Of a stretch of 64,000 nucleotides of DNA, positions 57,157 to 64,000 are shown in pieces. The notes beneath the pieces are model-generated. The model had not been told where the DNA came from, did no database searches, and was given only the letters and a program-made list of their open reading frames with translations. The position numbers and the translations under genes are program-made. The first letter of the stretch is position 1, and every line of letters starts with the position of its first letter. The DNA is from Anthostomella pinea. Lineage: Eukaryota; Ascomycota; Sordariomycetes; Xylariales; Xylariaceae. The stretch covers positions 796,001 through 860,000 of the forward strand of contig CAUWAG010000011.1 of NCBI GenBank assembly GCA_963556695.1. The letters run 5' to 3'.

Positions 57157-58104
57157 AAATTATAACAATCAACTTGTTCCAGTGTAGGGGAATGATCCTT
57201 GATGGCGTGCACAGCTGTCCTTTCTCCACATACATTCCTTTTGTATCTCTCATGTGTAAGGGCCTTCTGCCCTTCAAGAAATATTACTGTTTTCTCTCCG
57301 TCAATTGGACACTTTGTTACATGAGACAGTAGATCCTCATGTTGACCTGCCGTCGCTCGGTGGACCAGGTGTCAGGTTGCGTGGGTCACCGTACGATGGG
57401 GGTCCCTTTCTTGTGCTGGACTGGCCCTCAAGATATGGCGGCTTTGCCGTCCATCCATGCAACCGGTGCTGTTCGGCTACGTGCATGTTGTGGGATTTCA
57501 AAGCGTTCTATATTCAAAGGAAAGAGAAGAAGATCTCTGAGGGAGAAGCCCCCGATATATGTACAGGTGTGCCATCAGGGAGACCAGATAATCATACGAT
57601 AATGGCGCCAGCTGAATGCCCTGAAGCTAAGCCCATAAGAGCATTCAGCCCCGAAAGCCTCAGCCTGGTATAATATCCAACACATGTTGATTTCATCGCG
57701 CAGCTTGTCCACTAATGACTTGACGGATGTAGTTGACCCGTAGTCGAGGAGAATGACGGGGAGATCGATGAGCTTCTGGGCGGACAGTAGGTCGTAGGCG
57801 TCGTGCTGGAAATTAAATACGGAAACAGTCAAGGGATCGTGCTTTTGGACGGCCATCAGCTTGGCGCTGTCGGTTTGAAGGCTCAGTGTCGAGCATGCTT
57901 CCATGACAACTTGATCCCACTCATTAACGAGATCTGAGTAACGTGGGTATTTCCGCCTTAGAAACACAGAGACTCAAAAACGTTGTTGGCTTTTGACCAA
58001 CTCGGAGCTGCTCTGCGTTTGCGTGTTAGATATTTAAATCAGCAGGGTCAAAAACAATCAGCCCTGACTTGCCTTGTCAACGACAGGTTGCTGGGACGCC
58101 ATAC
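57157..58104. other. Stretch with possible minus-strand gene remnant
   Basis: A minus-strand open frame at 57967-57575 without ATG reads like protein (YPRYSDLVNEWDQVVMEAC, LPVILLDYGSTTSVKSLVDKL) but no family is recognised and no start or splice partner is visible. It may be a relic of a gene cut by the LINE insertion at 58.1 kb. Otherwise empty. Confidence 0.35.
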
Positions 58105-58106
58105 CT

Positions 58107-58233
58107 GAAATGTTTGTTTGTTTGTTTGTATTTAACGTGGGGGATTGCTCCTCAGTAGTGCAAACCACGCCTCCCAGAGCCTCTGCATCGCAGGGTTGTG
58201 GAGGTATCAAGATAATAAGTACAGTCAGTCCCG
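58107..58233 (-). mobile_element. LINE 3'-end fragment (copy 4)
   Basis: Tail of TTTG units followed by the family 3' UTR (TATTTAACGTGGGGG, GTTGTGGAGG, ATAATAAGTACAGTCAGTCCCG). Only about 127 bp remain. Homology ends at 58233, where AT-rich sequence starts. Confidence 0.9.
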
Positions 58234-58565
58234 GCTAGTGACGTGGCTCGGGGGAATTGTCAACTTTTAATTAATTTAAAGGTCGGCTTTAAGTTTCCGA
58301 GCTTAAACTTATGTAATTTATTAAGCCTTAAACCTTAACTTAATTTGTTTTGCTAATTAATCGTAAGCCAGGTCAAGCAGGTGCTTTAGATTTAGCTTAC
58401 TTGACTTAAGTGATTCGCAGGTACGGAGACTTATAAGGGTTCAGTGTATCATCATGGTGTCATCTCATAGAATGAATAGGTCAACTTCTTTACCTCCTAA
58501 GCATCCTTGTGTGCAATATCTATTCACGTGAATGGTATTGGACGTCCTACTCTAGCAAGTACTCC
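58234..58565. other. Short AT-rich patch
   Basis: 58256-58400 is AT-rich with TTAA and TTTAA words, like a small RIP-affected relic. No gene. Confidence 0.55.
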
Positions 58566-60232
58566 TCAATACTTGCCCGCCCACTGCCACGTTCGCCGCA
58601 CAATGCGCACACCTCCCCGCAGCATCTGGAACTGCGGCTCCCTCTCATCCCACCGATGTCGATTCCTCTCCTTCTCGTCGACCTCCCGGTCCTCAGCCCC
58701 AAGCGAGAGCAGGATGTCCACTATCCACTCAGCCGAGTTCGTCTTTGCCCAAACGACGGGTGAATCCCCACGGCTGGCATAGCCTCGATCGAGAGGAGTG
58801 CCAGCCCTTACCAACAGGGAGATGACGGCTGGGTTCTTGATGAGAATCGCGCAGCGGAGCGCCTCCTGCCCGACCGATAGCTCGTCCGAGTATGGCTCGT
58901 GTACCAGCTCTGGGTCCTTCTGCAAGAGCCACCGCACCAGGGGGGCCTGTCCCCCGTCTGCGGCCTGCCTCAGGGCGCTCACCATGCTGGCGCCCTGCTC
59001 GAGTAGCAGTTGGACCACTTCCTGGTGGCCGTTGAACGCCGCGACCTTGATCGGGTCATGCGATCCCCTCTCGTGTTTGAGATTCACATCTGCTCCACAG
59101 CTCAACAGCAGACGGACCATGGCAATATTGCCTTTCCTTGAAGCGATGCTGAGCGTACACCCGTGGCCGCGAGAATCTGGATAGGGAGCCGCGTTGACTT
59201 CCGCGCCGTCGTCCAGCAGCAGCTGTACGACCTCTGATTGGCTGCTCATTGCCGCCGTCCAGAGCATCTCCTCCCTCAGCTTGGGACAGTCGGAGAGGCT
59301 GGTCGCGGCGCTCTGCAACAGGAGATTGATGAGGTGAGTATGGCCGCCTATCGTCGCAGCCAGTACAGCTCGTGCAAATTCCTTCCCGCGGGGTGATAGC
59401 CCTTCTCCACGTGCTAGCAAGAGGCGGGCGATGTCTTCGTGTCCTCCTCGAGCGGCTGCACTCAGTGCGCTTCCCGCCGAGCTCCGTTTCTGGAACGCGA
59501 GTTGCACACCCACATTCGCCTGCGGGTCCCAGATGTTGTCCTCGGCGTAGCCGCCCACGTGCGGATCTACGCCGTGATCCAGGAGGTAGTGGACGATATC
59601 GCGGTGGCCCCAAGCAGCGGCGATCTGCAGTGGGCGGCCGAAGTAGGGGCTTTCTGCATTGACGTCCGCCAGAGCCGGTGACGTGTCCTGGAGCAGAGCC
59701 ATGGCCCGAGCTAGGTCTCCCAGCACGATGAGACCACTGAGCCTGTTCTGGGCTTCCATCTTGGCGTCGATGTCTTTGATGTCTCCTCTGATCTGCCGAG
59801 GCTTGCCCGGGTACTTGTGGGCAGCCGCCTCGGCGATCAGCAGGGACGGCGCACATTGGTGGTCCTCGCCGGGTTCTGTCACGAGACCGAATTGCCGGTT
59901 GACGGTCTGAATCACATGCACGACCTTGTTCTTCGTTGCACTGCGAGAACGTGACAGGAGGATCCTTGCTTTGAGCTCCAGTGGCATCTGCAGAGATAGG
60001 TGGGGGGTGGCCGGGTCGTCGATGTCGACAACATGGCCATTGCAGATTGCCGACCACACGGCGGCATTAAACGATTCTGGAAGCTTGGTCAGGCTCAGGT
60101 TTGAGACTCGGATGTCGCACACGACTTACGATTGACTAGTCGAAGCCGTACGGCCTTGTAGATGCCTATGATGGCCACGAGGTGATCAACTATCAGTGTG
60201 AAAACGTCGCTTGGGAGAGTTTGAAGATCCAT
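58566..60232 (-). CDS. F-box-like and ankyrin-repeat protein, 537 aa
   Basis: Exon 1 is 60232-60130 and exon 2 is 60076-58566, with a 53-nt GTAAGT...CAG intron and closed phase. Exon 1 encodes MDLQTLPSDVFTLIVDHL and IGIYKAVRLRLVN, an F-box-like opening common in fungal ankyrin proteins; exon 2 continues SFNAAVWSAICNGHVVDIDDP. From about residue 170 there are at least eight ankyrin units, e.g. GRPLQIAAAWGHRDIVHYLLDHGVD, SALSAAARGGHEDIARLLLARG and DPIKVAAFNGHQEVVQLLLEQGA. Such proteins act in protein binding; no partner is suggested here. No catalytic domain is visible. Confidence 0.85.
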
Positions 60233-60401
60233 GATAGAAGGTCTGTTGTGTCAAATTGCGAGTGGCGATTGAGGGCTCGCGTTGCAGATTCAGATTTGTG
60301 AGAGGCGAGTGAAAGATAGGTAGGGCAGCTGTGCGTTGTGGACGTGTCAGCCAGTGGCGAGTGATGAACAGACGGAGTCGCATCGTAAACGCGCAAGAGT
60401 A

Positions 60402-61147
60402 CTGCCACTTAGATTCGGAGTGTCCACCCCCCCCCCCCAACTTCAAATCGCTGTACACACACACACAACTTGGAGCTAGCACCAGACAATCTGGATGGTC
60501 CTGGAAGTACGTTCTCAACGACCACGCTCCCGCCACAACGTCGCACATATCATTCCGTATGCTCCCAGAAAGCCCTAAGTCGCTAGTATATAGGAACATA
60601 CGGAATAATATATGCGACGCTGTGGCGGGAGCGTGGTCGTTGGTTTGGACGCGTCGTCGCATGATTGCGGCTACGACAAAGGTACTAAATTTTAAGTTGT
60701 CATTACCGCTAGGACATCGCATATATCGATATATAGATGTATTAATAGTTTTAGATCGTACTTATTAGCACCTGCTTAAATGGATATTTGCGACGTTAAC
60801 ACGGAAGCGTGATGGTAGCAAAGCGTACTTTTGTCGTCGTCGCCGTTAAGTCAAATACGTGGGGTTAAAAATGTTATAACGTATCTTTAATATACTATGG
60901 TATTAGTATAACATTGCCGCCAATTAAATAAGTATGAAACAACGCTTTTAAACCAACGTCGCATGTGTTAATAATACATTCTTAAAACAGGTAAGAGCCA
61001 GGGCTATTTAAGAATGTACGGTTGACATATATAACGTTAAAATGGGAGCGTGGTATTCGAAAAATGTACTTTTGTCGTCTGTTAAAGTTGTGTGTGTGTG
61101 CACAGCGATTTGAAGTAGGGGGGGGACACTCTGATTTTAAGTGGCAG
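60402..61147. mobile_element. 746-bp terminal-inverted-repeat element flanked by TA
   Basis: Terminal inverted repeats of about 70 bp: CTGCCACTTA, then GTGTCC with a C-run, ACTTCAAATCGCTGT and a CA-dinucleotide run into ACTT on the left (60402-60471), with the mirror image on the right (about 61083-61147). TA dinucleotides at 60400-60401 and 61148-61149 fit a Tc1/mariner-like target duplication. No transposase frame is present, so it is non-autonomous. Inside lie a 45-nt palindrome and two diverged units of GGGAGCGTGGT...ACTTTTGTCGTC. Confidence 0.8.
60517..60641. repeat. Near-perfect palindrome with 45-nt arms
   Basis: Arms 60517-60561 and 60597-60641 are complementary except at three positions, all transitions. 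The arms contain CATACGGAAT, GTGGCGGGAGCGTGGTCG and their complements. It can fold as a long hairpin and may be a nested MITE inside the larger element. Confidence 0.85.
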
Positions 61148-61198
61148 TACCAGTGGGCTCAAGGGAGAGGGACCCACCCTTAAGCCCACTGGTACGAT
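61148..61198. repeat. Hairpin, 18-nt arms
   Basis: TACCAGTGGGCTCAAGGG and, after a short loop, CCCTTAAGCCCACTGGTA pair with one mismatch. It starts at the right TA of the 746-bp element. Confidence 0.8.
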
Positions 61199-61257
61199 AT
61201 ATTTGGGAGGAAGGAACCACCGAAAAGTGGGTCAAAGATGCTCTGAATCCCGACGAG

Positions 61258-61812
61258 TAGGTGCCCGGTCATGTCATGGCCGGTACGATCCTTCCCGTAA
61301 TCTAAGGAAGGCACCACTTCTGTGACGTTTTCCGAACCCACTACCGGCCTCGGCAACAGATCATATTTGCTCTAATAATAGAGCAAATGCATGCTACAGG
61401 TGTCCAGAATGGTAAGTTAATCGTTAGCGGTTCCACTTGCTCATGGTCTATTATAAGAAAGATCCTTCGCATAGAAAGTTCCTCCTATTACCATCATAGA
61501 TAATTATAACCAGAGCTTTACGGAGCTAAGAGGCCCTTGTCACGTGGAACCGCTAACCATTACCATCCTGGACACCTGTACAGAGACCTATGCCACGTAA
61601 GAGTTTGCCTCCTGTGAAGGAGGCACGGGTGCCTGGTCATGCCATGGCTGATACGATGCTTCGCCAGTCTAGCCTACCACGATCAGCGTTCTGCCCCATT
61701 TTTTGAACCCACAGCCTGCGTCACTGCGTCACCGACAGGTTAGATTTGCTGCTAGAAATAGAGCAATTGCATGACATGGAGAACAGTGCCACTCAAAGGT
61801 TTGCCTCCTGTA
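61258..61812 (+). repeat. Tandem duplication of a ~185-bp unit, first copy split by a MITE
   Basis: Copy A is 61258-61396 plus 61581-61625; copy B is about 61626-61812. Shared blocks include GTGCCYGGTCATGYCATGG, GATTTGCT...AGAGCAA.TGCATG and GTTTGCCTCCTGT. Copy A is interrupted at the TA after GCATGC; copy B has the same stretch uninterrupted. Confidence 0.75.
61397..61578. mobile_element. 182-bp MITE with TA target site
   Basis: About 37-40-bp inverted ends (CAGGTGTCCAG, ATGGTAA, GTTAGCGGTTCCAC) bounded by TA at 61395-61396 and 61579-61580. No coding capacity. The uninterrupted copy B of the host repeat gives the empty-site comparison. Confidence 0.85.
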
Positions 61813-61953
61813 GAGGAATAAAAGAAACCATTAACGAGCTTTCTCGGGGCCAGCTGGCTGAGTACTGTAATAACCGCCCTGACAGTTGTTCTTGACATAT
61901 TATACCACCAAAACCAGCGCTACTCGCTTGATTTCACCCTCGCTGCCTTCGCG

Positions 61954-62949
61954 ATGAAACTCCTCTCTAGTCAAAATGCTTGGACCTTGGCAGCTATCCT
62001 TGGACTCCAGGGGCTTTGTAACGGGAATCCAGCTGCTCCCCAGCCCAACTCCTTGGATTCCCTTGCTAGGCGCGTCGAGGTACCTGGTCTGAACACACCA
62101 TCAGACGAATTCCCGGCTTCGCGTCGAGAGTCGAGGGCTCGCCGGGAGAAGGACGTCCCCCAGCTAGGGTGGGGCAGCGGTGTTGGGACACCTCTACCAA
62201 TTGCCACCTATGAGAAGAAAGGGGCCGAGAGACTCGAGGCATACAATGCGGCTCGAATACACAAGACGCCAGATACCACGATCTTCGATGACGAAAGCGA
62301 CGCAAGTAAAGATGAACATAAATCATTCTTCAATATTTACGAGAACGAGGATTACTTCAAGTTTCACACGGAGACCGTCCCGACCAAGAGTTATCCCGAG
62401 CTGCAGCTCTTCAAATCTGACGACACTGGGGTTGATGTCGGCGATATCAAAGAGCTGGAGGGAATCGAGATTACAGATCCCGATGTCGGCCTTGAGATCA
62501 ACGTCGGCGCATACGACAAGGAGGGCAGGATCATGATGGCGTTTTCGGCGTTCAAAGAGAATAACGCCACACCCCGCGGCCCAACATATGTTCCTAATAA
62601 CGAAATAGGTTGGCAGGCATTTGCGCACACTGCTGGGGACAAGGTCGAGAACCTCAAGGTGATCTTTTTGATGAACATCATGAATAAGGGCTTCTGGAGC
62701 ATCGCGGCCAAGAACTACAATGAGATTGGCAAGAACTACGATGAGATGGTCGTCTGGGACGCAGGACACGGTGAAGCATTGAAGAGATTTCAGCGCTTCT
62801 TGGGAAGTGACAACATCAACGGCAAGCTGCTTGCGTTGACCAACCACCACAACGCTATCAAGAACAAGGATATTGCAAAGGTGATCACTATTCCCAAGGA
62901 TGTCCACGGTTCGAATGGGAAATTCACAGCTGCTTTGGTCCTAAAGTGA
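61954..62949 (+). CDS. Secreted protein of unknown function, 331 aa, intronless
   Basis: ATG 61954 opens a signal peptide (MKLLSSQNAWTLAAILGLQGLCNG, residues 1-24) followed by a region with dibasic sites (RR at 39-40, 57-58 and 63-64) that could be trimmed by a Kex2-type protease. The mature part is acidic, with no Cys after the signal peptide region, and ends in LKVIFLMNIMNKGFWSIAAKNYNEIG and a helical C-terminus. No known domain is recognised. Lack of Cys argues against a small disulphide-rich effector. Its place beside repeats and a telomere-type tract suggests a fast-evolving accessory gene; a role in interaction with a host or competitor is only a guess. Confidence 0.72.
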   Translation: MKLLSSQNAWTLAAILGLQGLCNGNPAAPQPNSLDSLARRVEVPGLNTPSDEFPASRRESRARREKDVPQLGWGSGVGTPLPIATYEKKGAERLEAYNAARIHKTPDTTIFDDESDASKDEHKSFFNIYENEDYFKFHTETVPTKSYPELQLFKSDDTGVDVGDIKELEGIEITDPDVGLEINVGAYDKEGRIMMAFSAFKENNATPRGPTYVPNNEIGWQAFAHTAGDKVENLKVIFLMNIMNKGFWSIAAKNYNEIGKNYDEMVVWDAGHGEALKRFQRFLGSDNINGKLLALTNHHNAIKNKDIAKVITIPKDVHGSNGKFTAALVLK

Positions 62950-63498
62950 GAAGGGAGGGTGGAAAATCATTCGAGTGGAATAAGCACCATGGAATAAGCG
63001 TTCAAGATGGCTCGCCGAGTTGACGCTGCTTATTCCACGGTGCTTATTCCAGTTGAGGTGGGATAGGGGAGAATCATAGAATGTAAATCTAGAACTGCAA
63101 ATTACACGTATGGCATTGGGGTAGGGTTATCGGATCACCCCCAACCAGCGTTTCGGTCATATATAGCCTGTTACCAGAACCACCATATACCCTTGCCTTA
63201 TCCTCCATCTTTGGGTCAAGTGCCCCAGTTGAGTCCTATCAGGTAGGCTAACGTCTTCAGTGACACTCCGTCAGCTTCTGCCCCCCGAGTTTCTCGGTGA
63301 TGGTTGTTCAACCAGCGACTCTGAGGTACCACCGCCACATCAAACATAGGGGCAAGGAGTGGGCGACGAACACCCCCTACGGTAGGTGAAGATCCGGTTT
63401 AGATATCACGTCAAGAAACCTAGGCATCATTCCCAAATCGGTTCTACTAGAGCCGATTTGCGCACGGACCCGCAGGTGGCGCAAGCTGGCGCGTGGGG
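62950..63498. other. Intergenic before telomere-type repeat
   Basis: Apart from MITE copy B and a small hairpin at about 63434-63460 (CAAATCGG...CCGATTTG), nothing is recognised. Confidence 0.5.
62976..63051 (+). mobile_element. Short MITE-like element, copy B
   Basis: Starts TGGAATAAGCACCATGGAAT and ends with the complement (ATTCCACGGTGCTTATTCCA), around a core GCGTTCAAGATGGCTCGCCG. It matches the element at 28807-28896 on the opposite strand. Confidence 0.75.
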
Positions 63499-63658
63499 TT
63501 AGGGTTAGGGTTAGGGTTAGGGTTAGGGTTAGGGTTAGGGTTAGGGTTAGGGTTAGGGTTAGGGTTAGGGTTAGGGTTAGGGTTAGGGTTAGGGTTAGGG
63601 TTAGGGTTAGGGTTAGGGTTAGGGTTAGGGTTAGGGTTAGGGTTAGGGTTAGGGTTAG
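63499..63658 (+). repeat. Internal TTAGGG telomere-type tract, about 26 units
   Basis: Uninterrupted TTAGGG hexamers, the telomere repeat of most filamentous fungi, oriented so that G-rich strand runs 5' to 3' toward the right. Unrelated sequence follows at once, so the tract is internal in this window. Confidence 0.97.
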
Positions 63659-63660
63659 GT

Positions 63661-64000
63661 TGGTGACGCCTACAGCTACACTCCCCGGTCCCGGAGCCGG
63701 CGGGAGGGTGGCCAGGCCGGGTCGCCCTATAGAGTTACCCTGGAGTGCTACCCTGTAGAGCACCTTCCCGACGGCGTAGCGGGGCGGGGCTGGGACCTAC
63801 CGTGACGTGACCACCACGGCCGTAACCGGCATAAAGACGCGGCTTTGTAGATATACGGGCCAGCTTGATACGATAAGCAATAATATAGGAATTGGTTTAC
63901 ATATGTTTTGGAACATTATGTAGAAGCGGCCAGTAGGGAAAGGCCGAACTCGAAACGATATTCCAAGACATAAAGTAACATCTCAACTTATAGTTTACTT
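63661..64000. other. Sequence right of the telomere-type tract
   Basis: GC-rich for about 170 bp (GGTCCCGGAGCCGGCGGG), then ordinary to AT-rich. No gene or RNA recognised. Confidence 0.45.

Noticed and set aside
57575..57967. 130-codon minus-strand frame as a gene
   Set aside because: Protein-like but without ATG, splice partner or known family; kept only as a possible remnant.
59056..60057. 333-codon minus-strand frame within the ankyrin gene
   Set aside because: Alternative frame of the same DNA; Arg/Pro-rich and without domains, unlike the ankyrin frame.
60427..60480. C-run and CA-run as promoter elements of the ankyrin gene
   Set aside because: They are part of the terminal inverted repeat of the mobile element and recur in mirror form at 61.1 kb.

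Overview
The window looks like nuclear DNA of a filamentous ascomycete (Pezizomycotina, probably Sordariomycetes; the class is inference). Genes carry short 50-110 bp GT-AG introns. Recognisable fungal families include an Abp2-type ARS-binding protein, a CON7-like zinc finger, a fungal PD-(D/E)XK nuclease, 2EXR, fungal rhodopsin-like and F-box/ankyrin proteins. The telomere-type repeat is TTAGGG. Several elements show C-to-T/G-to-A damage and one AT-rich isochore is present, both of which suggest RIP.

Layout. 1-6.3 kb: a Ty3/gypsy element with gag, pol and the start of a 3' LTR; its left LTR lies outside the window. 6.3-13.2 kb: mostly without supportable genes, apart from one small ORF. 13.2-16.8 kb: an unknown gene with a probable frameshift, convergent with a three-exon PD-(D/E)XK nuclease gene. 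17.1-22.2 kb: a 5'-truncated LINE, a decayed second gypsy element, and a fusion of that element to the C-terminal half of a NatC subunit (MAK10/NAA35). 22.9-28.2 kb: a PMP47-type peroxisomal carrier, a second truncated LINE with a 12-bp target-site duplication, and abp2 with an apparent one-base frameshift.

29.6-48.5 kb holds the most interesting part, a metabolic neighbourhood: a five-exon FAD monooxygenase; a 2EXR protein; a 914-residue enzyme that fuses a complete tryptophanase-type lyase to a DMATS-type aromatic prenyltransferase; a ~2.3 kb AT-rich block; a GMC oxidoreductase; a rhodopsin-like membrane protein; and a secreted BBE-like flavin oxidase. Lyase, prenyltransferase and flavin monooxygenase together resemble actinomycete prenyl-indole clusters. 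The inferred route is tryptophan to indole to prenylated indole to an oxidised product.

49-64 kb becomes repeat-rich: a nearly full-length LINE, a two-exon APH-like kinase, a short CON7-like gene, a LINE fragment, an F-box/ankyrin gene, nested inverted-repeat elements, a tandem repeat split by a TA-flanked MITE, a secreted protein of unknown function, and about 26 TTAGGG units that are not at the window end. Splice sites were placed by eye, using reading phase and family continuity. No alignments or transcript data were available.
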